Source: Kitasatospora sp. GAS204B (lineage in GTDB: Bacteria > Actinomycetota > Actinomycetes > Streptomycetales > Streptomycetaceae). From it: a DNA stretch of 64,000 nucleotides. The notes under the pieces are model-generated. The model had not been told where the DNA came from. It worked only from the letters and a program-made list of their open reading frames with translations, and did not search any database. Shown one piece after another: positions 15,956-26,300 of this stretch. Positions within the stretch are counted from its first letter, which is position 1. Each line of letters starts with the position of its first letter. The translations under genes and the position numbers were made by a program. The stretch lies in NCBI RefSeq assembly GCF_029892155.1, contig NZ_JARZAG010000012.1:62001-126000 (forward strand), in the 5' to 3' direction.

Positions 15956-17611
15956 GTGAACCGACGCTCCATCCGCCTCGCCGCAGTCCTCAGCACCACC
16001 GGCGCACTCGCCCTGGGCACCGTCGCCCCGGCGCTGGCCGCCGCCCCGGCCGCCGCACGGCAGCACGGTGCCGCCAAGCACGTCCTGCTGATCTCCGTCG
16101 ACGGGCTGCACCAGTCCGACCTGAGCTGGTACGTCGCGCAGCACCCGCAGTCGGCGCTGGCCCGCCTGGTCGGCGGCGGCGTGGAGTACACGAACGCGCA
16201 GACGACGACCCCCTCCGACTCCTTCCCCGGCATGGTCGCCCAGGCCACCGGCGGCGGCCCCGGCACCACCGGCGTCTACTACGACGACACCTACAACGCC
16301 AAGCTGCTGCCGGCCGGCACCACCGACTGCAAGGGCGTCAAGCCCGGTGTCGAGGTGGACCTGACCGAGGACCTGGACAGGAACAAGGCCTCGATCGACG
16401 CCGGCCAGGGCCTGGCCGGCCTGCCGGGCTCCATCCTGTCGATGACCGGGCAGCCGCAGACCCTGATCGACCCGAGCAAGCTGCCGGTCGACCCGGCCAC
16501 CTGCAAGCCGGTCTACCCGCACTCCTACCTCCAGGTGAACACCATCTTCGAGGTGGCGAGCCAGGCCGGCCTGCGCACCGCCTGGTCGGACAAGCACGCG
16601 GCCTACGACATCCTCAACGGCCCGTCCGGCACCGGGATCCAGGACCTGTTCACGCCCGAGATCAACAGCGACGCCCCCGGCTACCCGGCCGGCGGCGACT
16701 GGACCACCGACAACCAGGCCACCGAGCAGTACGACGGCTACAAGGTTCAGGCCGTGCTCAACGAGATCGACGGCTACGACCACAGCCGCACCACCAGGAC
16801 CGGCACCCCGGCGATCTTCGGCCTGAACTTCCAGTCGGTCTCCACCGCCCAGAAGCTGCCCACGTCCGAGGGTCTGACGGGTGGCTACACCGCCAAGAAC
16901 GTGCCCAGCCCGCTGCTGGCGAAGAACCTGGCCTACGTCGACGCCCAGATCGGCGCGCTCACCGCCGAGCTGCGCAAGCAGCACCTGGCCGACTCCACCA
17001 CCATCGTGCTCTCCGCCAAGCACGGCCAGTCGCCCACCGACCCGAGCGCACTGACCCGGATCGACGACGGCCCGCTGCTGGACGGGCTGAACGCCGCCTG
17101 GAAGAAGCTGCACCCGACCGCCGGCGACCTGGTGGCCCACGCCGTGGACGACGACGGCATGCTGCTCTGGCTGAACGACCGCTCGGCCGCGGCCACCGAG
17201 TTCGCCAAGAACTACCTGCTCGCCCAGAACGGCACCGGCAACGACATCAACGGCACGTCGAAGGCCTTCACCGCGAGCGGTCTGAGCAAGGTCTACGCGG
17301 GCGCCGCGGCAGCCCGGTACTTCGGCGTCGAGCCGGGCGACGCCCGGGTGCCGGACATCTTCGGGATCGGCCAGTACGGCGTGGTCTACACCGGCGGCCA
17401 CGGCAAGGTGGCCGAGCACGGCGGCGCGCACGCCGACGACCTGGACGTGCCGCTGGTGGTCTCCGGCGCCGGCACCCCGGACCACGTGCGTGACGCGGCC
17501 CCGGTGCAGACCAAGCAGATCGCCCCGACCATCCTCAAGCTGCTGGGCCTGAACCCGCAGGCGCTGCAGGCCGTGCGCGAGGAGAACACCAAGGTGCTGC
17601 CGGTCCGCTGA
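15956..17611 (+). CDS. Secreted alkaline phosphatase-superfamily phosphodiesterase
   Basis: GTG at 15956 with CAGGAG upstream; 551 aa with a signal peptide (RR-SIRLAAVLSTTGALALG, cleavage likely near ALAAAPAAA). The mature domain starts KHVLLISVDGLHQSDL, whose Asp is a metal ligand, and contains TPSDSFPGMVAQATGG with the expected Thr/Ser nucleophile, SAKHGQSPTDP with metal-binding His, and a C-terminal TGGHGKVAEHGG His motif. This matches nucleotide pyrophosphatase/phosphodiesterase-type enzymes. It probably releases phosphate or nucleosides outside the cell; the exact substrate is not determined. Confidence 0.85.
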   Translation: MNRRSIRLAAVLSTTGALALGTVAPALAAAPAAARQHGAAKHVLLISVDGLHQSDLSWYVAQHPQSALARLVGGGVEYTNAQTTTPSDSFPGMVAQATGGGPGTTGVYYDDTYNAKLLPAGTTDCKGVKPGVEVDLTEDLDRNKASIDAGQGLAGLPGSILSMTGQPQTLIDPSKLPVDPATCKPVYPHSYLQVNTIFEVASQAGLRTAWSDKHAAYDILNGPSGTGIQDLFTPEINSDAPGYPAGGDWTTDNQATEQYDGYKVQAVLNEIDGYDHSRTTRTGTPAIFGLNFQSVSTAQKLPTSEGLTGGYTAKNVPSPLLAKNLAYVDAQIGALTAELRKQHLADSTTIVLSAKHGQSPTDPSALTRIDDGPLLDGLNAAWKKLHPTAGDLVAHAVDDDGMLLWLNDRSAAATEFAKNYLLAQNGTGNDINGTSKAFTASGLSKVYAGAAAARYFGVEPGDARVPDIFGIGQYGVVYTGGHGKVAEHGGAHADDLDVPLVVSGAGTPDHVRDAAPVQTKQIAPTILKLLGLNPQALQAVREENTKVLPVR

Positions 17612-17708
17612 CCGTCCACCAGGTGGGCGGCCCCGCCGCGGGCCGCCTACCTGATTGGGCGTATGTCGCACGGATGGCCCCGCGCCGGGAGGGCCTACCG
17701 TCGGGCCC

Positions 17709-19898
17709 ATGTCCACGCTCACCCAGAGGCCCGGCGGCCTCCACCGGCTCGGTCAGTGGTGCGCGCGCCACTGGGCCGTGGTGCTCATCGGCTGGCTGGT
17801 CGCGCTGGGCGGGCTGCACGGGCTGCAGAACGCCGTCGGCGGCAGCTACTCGGACGACTTCTCGCTGCCCGGAGTGCAGTCGCACACCGGCCAGCAGGTG
17901 CTCGCCGCGCACGCCCCGGCCTCCGGCGGTTTCGGCTCGCAGATCGTGCTGCGCGACGCGAGCGGCCCGCTCACCGCCGCGGCCGGACCGATCGGCCAGA
18001 GCGTCACCGCGCTGCAACAACTGCCGCACGTGCTCTCCGTGGTGAACCCGCTGCCCGCCCCCGGCGCCCCGCCCACCGGCGCACTCTCCGCCGACCAGAC
18101 CATCGGCTACGTCACCGTCCGGTTCGAGGCCAACCCCACGGTCTACGGCACCGGCTACCTGACCGGCGTGGACGCGGCGGTGGCACCGATGCGGGCGGCC
18201 GGCCTCCAGGTCGAGTACGGCGGGCCGCTCGGCGAGCTGGCCCGGCCTCATGCCAAGGACCTGACCAGCGAGGCGATCGGCTTCGCGGTGGCCGTGGTGG
18301 TGCTGGTGATCGGCTTCGGCAGCCTGATCGCCGCCGGGCTGCCGCTGCTCAGCGCGCTGCTCGCGGTGATCGTCGGGCTGAGCTGCCTGAGCCTGCTGGC
18401 GATCGCCTTCACCTTCGCGAGCGTCTCGCCGACCCTGGCCACCATGATCGGGCTGGGCGTGGGCATCGACTACGCGCTCTTCCTGATCACCAGACACCGC
18501 CAACTGCTGATGGACGGGGTCGACCCGACAAGTGCCGCCGGACGGGCGGTGGCCACCAGCGGGCGGGCGGTGGTGGTCTCCGGCTGCACCGTGGTGATCG
18601 CGCTGGCCGGGCTCTCGGTCTCCCGGGTGAGCTTCATCGGCAAGCTGGGCGTGGCCGCGATGGTCACCGTGATCACCGCGGTGCTCGGCGCGATCACCCT
18701 GGTCCCCGCGCTGCTCGGGCTGATCGGACGGCGGATCGACCGGTTCTGCCTGCGCACCCCGGTGGCGGAGGTCAGCGCGGTCCCCGCCGAGCAGGGCGCC
18801 GGCTTCTGGCACCGCTACGCCCGCCGGGTCGAGCGCCGCCCGTGGTGGTTCCTGGCCGGCGGCCTGGTGGTGATCGGGGTGCTGGCGATCCCGCTCTTCT
18901 CGATCCGGCTCGGCCACATCGACGACGGCGCCGATCCGATCACCTTCACCGACCGGCGCGCCTTCGACCTGATCTCCGAAGGCTTCGGTCCCGGCGCCAA
19001 CGGGCCGCTGACCATCGTGGTCGACCAGAGCGCGGTCCCCGCCGCGGACCGCGCCACGCTGCTGACCAACCTTCAGCACTCCCTCACCGGCGTGCCGAAC
19101 GCGGCCAGCATCAGCCCGCTGCAGCCGACCTCGGACGGGCAGGTGCTGATCGCCACCGCGATCTCCACCAGCGCGCCGCAGGAGGCCGCGACCACCAACC
19201 TCTTCAACCACCTCAAGAACACCGCGCTGCCGCAGGGCACCACCGGAACGACCGCCAAGAGCTACCTGACCGGCACCACCGCGGCCCAGCTGGACTTCCT
19301 GGAGCTGGTCGCGGCGCGGCTGCCGGGCATCATCGCGGTGGTGGTGGGCCTGGCGTTCATCATCATCCTGGTGGTCTTCCGCGGCCTGCTGGTGGCGGTC
19401 AAGGCGGCCGTGCTCAACCTGCTCTCGATCGGGGCCTCGTACGGCGTGGTGGTGGCGGTCTTCCAGTGGGGCTGGGGCGGCCCGGCGCTCGGGGTGAACG
19501 GCAAGGTGCCGATCGAGAGTTACGTGCCGATGATGATGTTCGCCATCGTCTTCGGCCTGAGCATGGACTACGAGGTCTTCCTGCTCTCCCGGGTGCACGA
19601 GGACTGGACCCGGACCCGGAACAGCCGCGACGCCGTGGCGCACGGCCTGGAGATCACCGCCCGGGTGATCACCTGTGCCGCGCTGATCATGGTCAGCGTC
19701 TTCGCGGCCTTCATCCTGAGCGACAACATCGTGGTCAAGATGCTGGGCCTGGGCCTGGCCGTCAGCGTGCTGGTCGACGCCACCGTGGTCCGGCTGCTGC
19801 TGGTCCCCGCGGTGCTGACGCTGCTGGGTGAGCGCGCCTGGTGGATGCCGCGCCGGCTGGACCGGATGCTGCCGACGGTGAACGTCGAAGGCGACTGA
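17709..19898 (+). CDS. MMPL-family RND transporter
   Basis: Start at ATG 17709; 729 aa. One N-terminal TM helix (WAVVLIGWLVALGGLHGL) is followed by a periplasmic-side loop, a first block of about five TM helices (residues about 175-340), a second exported loop and a second TM block (about 525-720), the duplicated RND layout of MmpL proteins. MIGLGVGIDYALFLITRHR and FGLSMDYEVFLLSRVHEDW are the paired signature segments with the charged residues used for proton coupling. Likely exports a lipid or hydrophobic metabolite. No biosynthetic genes lie next to it. Confidence 0.92.
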   Translation: MSTLTQRPGGLHRLGQWCARHWAVVLIGWLVALGGLHGLQNAVGGSYSDDFSLPGVQSHTGQQVLAAHAPASGGFGSQIVLRDASGPLTAAAGPIGQSVTALQQLPHVLSVVNPLPAPGAPPTGALSADQTIGYVTVRFEANPTVYGTGYLTGVDAAVAPMRAAGLQVEYGGPLGELARPHAKDLTSEAIGFAVAVVVLVIGFGSLIAAGLPLLSALLAVIVGLSCLSLLAIAFTFASVSPTLATMIGLGVGIDYALFLITRHRQLLMDGVDPTSAAGRAVATSGRAVVVSGCTVVIALAGLSVSRVSFIGKLGVAAMVTVITAVLGAITLVPALLGLIGRRIDRFCLRTPVAEVSAVPAEQGAGFWHRYARRVERRPWWFLAGGLVVIGVLAIPLFSIRLGHIDDGADPITFTDRRAFDLISEGFGPGANGPLTIVVDQSAVPAADRATLLTNLQHSLTGVPNAASISPLQPTSDGQVLIATAISTSAPQEAATTNLFNHLKNTALPQGTTGTTAKSYLTGTTAAQLDFLELVAARLPGIIAVVVGLAFIIILVVFRGLLVAVKAAVLNLLSIGASYGVVVAVFQWGWGGPALGVNGKVPIESYVPMMMFAIVFGLSMDYEVFLLSRVHEDWTRTRNSRDAVAHGLEITARVITCAALIMVSVFAAFILSDNIVVKMLGLGLAVSVLVDATVVRLLLVPAVLTLLGERAWWMPRRLDRMLPTVNVEGD

Positions 19899-20003
19899 CG
19901 GCGCGTCAGCGGGCACTCGTACTGTTCGAGCGCCCCCGACGCGCCCCTGTGCGCCGGCACGCGACATGCGGCCGACCCGGGTGATCTTGTCCAGGATGCG
20001 CCC

Positions 20004-21560
20004 ATGACGACGTACCCGAACCGCCGCCGCGCCTGGATCCCGCTGCTCCTCGGTGCCGCGCTGGCGCTTTCGCCGCTGGCGCCGACCGCCGCCTTCGGTC
20101 GACCGACCGACCCACCCGTCGACGCGGCGGTCTCCCGCTACCTGGCCTCGATCCAGGACCGGCCCGAGGCGCTGGACGCCTTCTTCCGCGACCTTCCCAA
20201 GGGCGGCGACCTGCACAACCACCTGTCCGGCGCGGCGAGCACCGAGTTGCTGCTGCAGCTGGCCGTCGAGCAGGGACTGTGCATCGACTCGACCGACACC
20301 GCCCAGCAGCCGCCCTGTGCTGCCGGCACCCGGCCGGCCGCCGACACCAGCACCGACCCGGCCTTCCGGCAGGAGGTGATCCGGGCCTGGTCGATGCAGG
20401 ACTTCGTGCCTGGCGCCGAATCCGGTCACGACCACTTCTTCGCCACCTTCGGCAAGTTCGGTGCCGCCACTTACCCGCACACCGGGCGGCTGCTGGCCGA
20501 GGTCGCCAACCGGGCGGCGGAGCAGCACCAGTACTACCTGGAGACCATGATCACGCCGGCCTCGAGCGGCGCGGCCGCGCTCGCGGCCAAGGTCGGCTGG
20601 GACCCGGACCTGGCCGCGCTGCGCGACAAGCTGCTGGCCGACCACCAGATCGCCGACCTGGTCACCCAGGCGAGCGGCGACCTGGACCGGATGTTCGCCG
20701 AGCAGCGGGATGTCTCGCACTGCGGCACACCCCAGGCCACCCCGGGCTGCGCGCTGCCGATCCGGATCATCTCCCAGGCGAGCCGCGGCACGGCGCCCGA
20801 GCGGGTCTTCACCCAGTTGCTGCTCGGCATGGAACTCGCCCGCCACGACAACCGGTTCGTCGCCGTCAACCTGGTGCAGCCGGAGGACGGGCCGGTCGCG
20901 CTGCGCGACTACGAGCTGCAGATGGGCATGCTGGACTACCTGCACGGCCAGTACCCCGAGGCACACATCACGCTGCACGCGGGCGAGTTGGCCCCCGGCC
21001 TGGTCAAGCCCGAGGACCTGCGCTTCCACATCCGCCAGGCCGTGGAGAAGGGCCAGGCGGAGCGGATCGGGCACGGCGTGGACCTCGGCCACGAGGACGA
21101 CCCGGACGGCCTGCTGCGCACCATGGTGGAGCGCCACGTACTGGTCGAGGTACCGCTGACCAGCAACGCCCAGATCCTCAACGTGATGGGCGCCGACCAC
21201 CCGTTCCCGCGCTACCTGGCCGCCGGGGTGCCGGTCGCCCTCGCCACCGACGACCAGGGTGTGGAGCGGATCGACATCAGCCACGAGTACCGGCGGGCCG
21301 CCGAGACCTACGGCCTGGACTACCGCACGCTCAAGCGGCTGTCCCGCACCTCGATCGAGTACGGCTTCCTGCCCGGCGCCAGCATCTGGCGGGACGGGGA
21401 CGTGTTCCGGCTCGCTCCCGAGTGTGCCGGGGAGCGGCCGGGCAACCGGCACCCCCGGGCCGACTGCGCGGCGCTGCTGGCGGGCAGCCCGAAGGCGGCC
21501 GCGCAGTGGCAGGAGGAGGCCGGCTTCGCCGCCTTCGAGCGCCACGTGCTCCGGAAGTAA
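20004..21560 (+). CDS. Secreted adenosine deaminase family protein
   Basis: 518 aa, with an N-terminal export signal (RRRAWIPLLLGAALALSPLAPTAAFG, split near AFG). The ADA metal and catalytic motifs are all present: GGDLHNHLSGA (two zinc His), ITLHAGEL (zinc His), RIGHGVDL (catalytic region) and LATDDQGV (zinc Asp). The extended length and signal resemble secreted ADGF-type deaminases rather than the cytosolic enzyme. It should convert adenosine to inosine outside the cell, fitting with the secreted phosphodiesterase upstream as nucleotide salvage. Confidence 0.9.
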   Translation: MTTYPNRRRAWIPLLLGAALALSPLAPTAAFGRPTDPPVDAAVSRYLASIQDRPEALDAFFRDLPKGGDLHNHLSGAASTELLLQLAVEQGLCIDSTDTAQQPPCAAGTRPAADTSTDPAFRQEVIRAWSMQDFVPGAESGHDHFFATFGKFGAATYPHTGRLLAEVANRAAEQHQYYLETMITPASSGAAALAAKVGWDPDLAALRDKLLADHQIADLVTQASGDLDRMFAEQRDVSHCGTPQATPGCALPIRIISQASRGTAPERVFTQLLLGMELARHDNRFVAVNLVQPEDGPVALRDYELQMGMLDYLHGQYPEAHITLHAGELAPGLVKPEDLRFHIRQAVEKGQAERIGHGVDLGHEDDPDGLLRTMVERHVLVEVPLTSNAQILNVMGADHPFPRYLAAGVPVALATDDQGVERIDISHEYRRAAETYGLDYRTLKRLSRTSIEYGFLPGASIWRDGDVFRLAPECAGERPGNRHPRADCAALLAGSPKAAAQWQEEAGFAAFERHVLRK

Positions 21561-21587
21561 CGCGCCCACAGGTGATCTGACGCTTGA

Positions 21588-24317
21588 TCAGACCAGCTCG
21601 GCCAGCTCCGCCCGGGAGGCGATGCCGAGCTTCGGGTAGGCCTTGTAGAGGTGGTGGCCCACGGTGCGGGGGCTGAGGAAGAGCTGGGCGGCGATCTCCC
21701 GGTTCGACAGCCCCTTCGCCGCGAGCCGGGCGATCTGCTCCTCCTGCGGGGTCAGCCCCGCCAGCGGTCCGGCCGGGGCGGCGACCGGGGTGGCCGCCCC
21801 GGCCGCACTCAACTCGGCGCGGGCCCGCTCGGCCCACGGCGCGGCGCCCAGCCGCTCGAAGATCTCCAGGGCGGCGCGCAGGCGGGTCCGGGCCTCGCTC
21901 TTGCGCCGGTCCCGGCGCAGCCACTCGCCGAACAGCAGGCTGGTGCGGGCGAGTTCGAACGGCCGGTCGGTGGCCGCGTGCAGCTCCAGGGCTGCCAGGT
22001 AGCCCGACTCGGCGAGTTCGGCCGGCCCGAGCAGCGCCTGGCAGCGCAGCACCAGCGCCCGGGTCCAGTCCGGTTCGCCGATCCGCCGCGACCAGCTCGC
22101 GAACCGCTGGAAGGCCGCCTCGGCCCGCTCGGGGCGGCCCAGCCGGACGGCCGCCTCCACCAGGTCGGGCGCGGTGCGGATGGCCGAGACGTGGCTGCGG
22201 TACCGGCCGGCGGTGTGCGGCTCCAGGCGGTCCACCACCTCGGCGGCCCGGCCCGCGCCGAGATCGTGCAGGGCCAGCGCCCACCGGCTCCAGGAAGTGC
22301 CCGCCGCCGGGGCGCCCCAGGCGGTGGCCTGGTCGGCCAGTGCCTCGCCGACCCGCCGGGCCAGCAGCTCGCCGTCACCGCGCAGCGCCGCCAAGTAGGC
22401 GTCTATCGCCGAGAGTTGGCTGATCCACTGCGGCTGCGCGGTGTCCCGGGCGAGGTCCAGCCCCTCGGCCACCGCGAGTTCGGCCTGCCGGTGGCGGCCG
22501 TGGAAGAGCTCGGCCTCGGCGAAGAAGAAGAGCAGCGTGGGCAGCAGGCCGAGCGCACCGGCCGCCCGCGCCTCAGCAACCAACTCCTCGGCCAGCAGGT
22601 GGGTTTCCGCGTCCCGACCGGGGATCAGCGAGGCACCGCAGAGCTGCACCAGCTCGCGCGGACTGTCCGCGCCGGCCGCCCGGGCCAGCGCGGCGACCTC
22701 TGGCAGCGGGCGAGCCGGCGGCGCCGACCGGCCGAGCGTCGGACCGGCGGCCGAAATCAGGTACTCGACCAGCGGGGTGGTCGAGTCCGCCGGCGACAGC
22801 TCGAGCGCCGCCAGCCGGTCGAGCAGGTCGCCCACCTGCTCCTCCCCCAGGTACCAGGCGGTGTGGAAGGCCTGCAGCAGCAGCCGGGCGGCCAGTGCCG
22901 GTTCGATCTCCCGCGCCGCCGCGCCCAGCAGCAGCCGGTGCGCCTCGGGGTAACCGCCCCGCCAGAACTCGGCGGTGGCCCGCACCCAGTCCAACACGGC
23001 CAGCGTGAAAGGCTCTTCGGTCAGCTCGGCACCGCGCCGGGCGAGGGCGACGGCCCGTTCCGCTTCCGCCGCGTCCAGCGCCGATTCGGCGGCCAGCACC
23101 AGGCAGCGGGTGACCCGCTCGCGATCGGGCGCGAGCTGGGCGGCCCGCTCGTAGGCGGCGGCCGCACCCGCGTGCCCGCCCCGGGCCACCGCCCGGCGGG
23201 CGGTGTTCTCCAGTGCCTCGGCCAGCTCGGCGTCCGGCCCGGTGGCGGCCAGCGCCAGGTGCCAACTGCCGCGATCCACCTCGCCGTTCGCCAGCAGCGC
23301 GGCGCCCAGTGCCCGATGGGCCGCCAGCTTGCGGTCCAGCGGCGCGCTCTCCAGGATCGCGGCGCGCAGCAGCGGGTGGCGCAGCACGCACCGCCCGTCC
23401 GGGGTGCGCCGCAGCAGGTCGGCCCGCTCGGCGGCGGCCAGGTGCTCGGCCCCCGCGCCGAGCGTCTCGGCGGCCCGCAGCACGGTGGCCAGTTCGCCGC
23501 TCTCCTCGGCGGCGGCCACCAGGAGCAGCGTCCCGGTCGGCGCGGGCAGCCGGGCGACCTGGCCGTGGAAGGCCTGCCTGAGCCGCTCGGTCAGCGCCAA
23601 CTCGCCGCCCTGGTAGGGCTGGTCTGCGGCCAGCGCGGCGGGCAGCTCGGTCAGCGCGAGTGGATTGCCGCGGGCCTCGGCCAGCACCCGGTAGCGCAGG
23701 CCGACCCGGCCGCGACCGTCCTCGCCGGCGCGGGCCGCGAGCAACTCGGCGGCGGCCGAAGGCTCCAGCGGCGCCAACCGCAGCTCGGGCAGCCCGGGCG
23801 CGACGAAGGCCCCCTCCCCGTCCCGAGCCGCGAAGAGCAGCAGCACGCCCTCGCGCCCCAGTCGCCGGGCGGCCAGCAGCAGCGCCCCGGCCGAGGAGTG
23901 GTCCAGCCACTGCGCGTCGTCCACCAGGCAGAGCAGCGGCCGCTCAGTGGCCAACTCGGCCAGCAGCCCCAGGGCGGCCAGGCCGGTCAGCAGCCGGTCG
24001 GCCGGGCCGCTCACCTCGGCCAGCCCGAACGCCGCCTCCAGGGCCCGGCGTTGCGGCGCCGGCAGGGCCGCGAGCAGCGGCAGGGCGGGGCCGAGCAGCA
24101 GGTGCAGTCCGGCGAACGGCAGGTCGGCCTCGTACTCGACACCGGTCGCCCGCAGCACCTCGAAGTCGGTGCCCGCCCGCTCGGCCGCGTACTCCAGCAG
24201 CGCGCTCTTGCCGATTCCCGGCTCCCCGCGCAGCACCAGCGCCCCGCTGCGTCCCTCGCCCGCCGCTGCCAGCAACTCGCCGACCGCGGCCTGCTCCCCC
24301 GCCCGTCCGTACAGCAT
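21588..24317 (-). CDS. LAL-type LuxR transcriptional regulator
   Basis: A 909-aa regulator with N-terminal Walker A GEPGIGKSALL (about 31-41), Walker B LLCLVDDAQWLD, a long helical/TPR-like middle, and a C-terminal LuxR HTH (PLAGLTPQEEQIARLAAKG then LSNREIAAQLFLSPRTVGHHLYKAYPKLG). Large ATP-binding LuxR (MalT-like) proteins activate metabolite or catabolic operons. It is divergent from the SnoaL-like/MFS genes with about 100 bp between starts, and these are its most likely targets. Inducer unknown. Confidence 0.92.
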   Translation of the reverse strand: MLYGRAGEQAAVGELLAAAGEGRSGALVLRGEPGIGKSALLEYAAERAGTDFEVLRATGVEYEADLPFAGLHLLLGPALPLLAALPAPQRRALEAAFGLAEVSGPADRLLTGLAALGLLAELATERPLLCLVDDAQWLDHSSAGALLLAARRLGREGVLLLFAARDGEGAFVAPGLPELRLAPLEPSAAAELLAARAGEDGRGRVGLRYRVLAEARGNPLALTELPAALAADQPYQGGELALTERLRQAFHGQVARLPAPTGTLLLVAAAEESGELATVLRAAETLGAGAEHLAAAERADLLRRTPDGRCVLRHPLLRAAILESAPLDRKLAAHRALGAALLANGEVDRGSWHLALAATGPDAELAEALENTARRAVARGGHAGAAAAYERAAQLAPDRERVTRCLVLAAESALDAAEAERAVALARRGAELTEEPFTLAVLDWVRATAEFWRGGYPEAHRLLLGAAAREIEPALAARLLLQAFHTAWYLGEEQVGDLLDRLAALELSPADSTTPLVEYLISAAGPTLGRSAPPARPLPEVAALARAAGADSPRELVQLCGASLIPGRDAETHLLAEELVAEARAAGALGLLPTLLFFFAEAELFHGRHRQAELAVAEGLDLARDTAQPQWISQLSAIDAYLAALRGDGELLARRVGEALADQATAWGAPAAGTSWSRWALALHDLGAGRAAEVVDRLEPHTAGRYRSHVSAIRTAPDLVEAAVRLGRPERAEAAFQRFASWSRRIGEPDWTRALVLRCQALLGPAELAESGYLAALELHAATDRPFELARTSLLFGEWLRRDRRKSEARTRLRAALEIFERLGAAPWAERARAELSAAGAATPVAAPAGPLAGLTPQEEQIARLAAKGLSNREIAAQLFLSPRTVGHHLYKAYPKLGIASRAELAELV

Positions 24318-24418
24318 GGGTCGACCCTACCTATGCGTGACCGATTCGGCCCGTGCGTATCCCGCCTACCGTCTTGACCTGCCGGAACAAACCGCAGAAC
24401 ACAGGATGGGAACGGAAG

Positions 24419-24781
24419 ATGACGAACCTTCAGCAGCTGGCCGAGCAGTACATCGCCACCTGGAACGAGACCGACGCGGCTGCCCGACGCAAGCTGATCG
24501 ACACCTGCTGGGCCGCCGACGCGAGCTACACCGACCCGCTGGCCGAGGTCGCGGGGCGGGACGGGGTGGACGCCGTGATCGGCGCCGTCCAGGCCCAGTT
24601 CCCCGGCCTGGTCTTCACCCTCGGGGCGGTCGACGCCCACCACGACCTGGCCCGGTTCACCTGGGACCTCGGCCCGGCGGGCGCCGAGCCGCTGGTCGTC
24701 GGCTTCGACGTGCTGGTGGCCACCGAGGACGGCCTGATCGGCGCGGTGCACGGCTTCCTCGACAAGGTCCCCTCCCTCTGA
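24419..24781 (+). CDS. SnoaL/NTF2-like protein
   Basis: ATG at 24419 with GGAAG just upstream; 120 aa. The sequence LAEQYIATWNETDAAARRKLIDTCWAADASYTDPLAEVAGRDGV (shown in part) is a typical start of the NTF2-like cone fold, as in SnoaL-like proteins, with a hydrophobic beta-sheet region after it. Such proteins can be small enzymes (isomerases, cyclases) or binding proteins. It precedes the MFS pump by 70 bp and probably shares a promoter with it. Substrate unknown. Confidence 0.8.
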   Translation: MTNLQQLAEQYIATWNETDAAARRKLIDTCWAADASYTDPLAEVAGRDGVDAVIGAVQAQFPGLVFTLGAVDAHHDLARFTWDLGPAGAEPLVVGFDVLVATEDGLIGAVHGFLDKVPSL

Positions 24782-24851
24782 ACCCCCGGGGCGCCGGCGG
24801 CCGGACCCCGCCGGCGCCCCTTTCCCGATTTTCCCGAAGGAGCAGTCCGCC

Positions 24852-26255
24852 ATGGCCACCACCCTTGCCCCCGCCCCGATCGCCACCGAGCAGCACCGCC
24901 CGCCGCGCGGCCTGCTGCCCGTCGTGCTCATCGCGACCTTCGTGACCTCGCTCGACTTCTTCGTCGTCAACGTCGCCATCCCCTCGCTGCAGAGCCAGTT
25001 GCACGCCGGCCCGGCCGGTGTGCAGTGGGTGGTGGCGGGCTTCGGCCTGGCGCTGGCGGCCGCACTGGTGCCAGCCGGCCGGCTCGGGGACCGGTTCGGG
25101 CGCCGCCGGGTCTTCGCGCTCGGGCTGCTGCTCTTCACCCTCGCCTCGGCCGCCTGCGGCCTGGCCCCGAGCACCGGGACCCTGGTCGCGGGCCGGGTGG
25201 TGCAGGGTCTGGCCGCCGCGCTGATGGGCCCGCAGGTGCTGGCCATCCTGCGGGACAGCTACACCGGCCCCGCGCAGGCCAGGGCCTTCGGCCGGTACGC
25301 GCTCTCGATGGGCGTCGGCGCGGTGCTCGGCCAGCTGATCGGCGGCCTGCTGATCAGAGCCGACCTCCTCGGCCTCGGCTGGCGCAGCTGCTTCCTGATC
25401 AACGTGCCGGTCGGCCTGGTCACCCTGGCCCTGGTCAAGCGCTGCGTGCCGGAGTCCCGGGCGCCCGGGAGGACCGGCCTGGACCTGCCCGGCAGCGCCC
25501 TGGTCACCAGCGCGCTGACCGCCCTGGTGCTGCCGCTGATCCAGGGCCCGTCGCAGGGCTGGCCACTGTGGACCTGGCTCTGCCTGGCCGGCTCGGCCGT
25601 CCTCTTCACGCTGTTCGCCCTGCACCAGTCCCGGATCGCCGCCCACCCGGTGCTCGACCCCCGGCTGCTGCGCGAGCCCGGCTTCACCGTCGGCGTGCTC
25701 GCCCAACTCGCCTTCAACCTGGGCCAGGCCTCCTTCTTCCTGGTGCTCGCGATCTACCTGCAGCAGGGCAGGGGGTTGGACGCACTCGGCTCCGGGCTGC
25801 TCTTCGTCTCGATCGGCGGCGGCTACCTGCTCACCTCGCTCAGCGCGCACCGCGTGGCCGCCCGGCTCGGCCGGCACGCCGTCGCGCTGGGCACCGTGGG
25901 CATGGCCGCGGGCCTGGGCGTGCTCGCGCTGACCGCGCAGCTGGTCGGCACCAGCGGCAGCGCCTGGTGCCTGGCGCCCGGCATGTTCCTGGACGGGCTC
26001 GGCATGGGCCTGGTGATCGGCCCGCTGACCGGCGGGGTGCTCGGGGCAGTCCGGCCGCAGCTGGTCGGCTCGGCGGCCGGGGTGGTGGCCACCACCCCGC
26101 AGATCGGCAACGCGCTGGGTGTCGCACTGCTCGGCAACCTCTTCTACGGCGCGCTCCAGCACGGCTACACCCACGCCTTCGGCCTGAGCATGCTGGTCCT
26201 GGCCGGACTGGAACTCGCGGTGGCCGCGCTCTCCCGGCTGCTGCCGCGGAACTGA
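24852..26255 (+). CDS. MFS transporter, DHA2 (EmrB/QacA) family
   Basis: ATG at 24852 with AAGGAG; 467 aa with about 14 hydrophobic helices. The N-terminus carries TFVTSLDFFVVNVAIPSLQ, with the Asp-containing first helix of DHA2 drug pumps, and GDRFGRRRVFALGLLLF, the motif A loop. It probably exports a drug or small metabolite using the proton gradient. It follows the SnoaL-like gene and lies divergent to the LAL regulator, suggesting substrate-induced expression. Confidence 0.9.
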   Translation: MATTLAPAPIATEQHRPPRGLLPVVLIATFVTSLDFFVVNVAIPSLQSQLHAGPAGVQWVVAGFGLALAAALVPAGRLGDRFGRRRVFALGLLLFTLASAACGLAPSTGTLVAGRVVQGLAAALMGPQVLAILRDSYTGPAQARAFGRYALSMGVGAVLGQLIGGLLIRADLLGLGWRSCFLINVPVGLVTLALVKRCVPESRAPGRTGLDLPGSALVTSALTALVLPLIQGPSQGWPLWTWLCLAGSAVLFTLFALHQSRIAAHPVLDPRLLREPGFTVGVLAQLAFNLGQASFFLVLAIYLQQGRGLDALGSGLLFVSIGGGYLLTSLSAHRVAARLGRHAVALGTVGMAAGLGVLALTAQLVGTSGSAWCLAPGMFLDGLGMGLVIGPLTGGVLGAVRPQLVGSAAGVVATTPQIGNALGVALLGNLFYGALQHGYTHAFGLSMLVLAGLELAVAALSRLLPRN

Positions 26256-26300
26256 CACCCCACTGCCGGGTCCCCGCCCTGCCGTGCCAGAGTGACTCGG

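Noticed and set aside
17535..21569. A 1344-codon open frame on the minus strand, His/Gly/Arg/Asp-rich
   Set aside because: It is antisense to the MMPL transporter and adenosine deaminase genes, which have clear families; GC-rich codon bias creates long empty frames opposite real genes.
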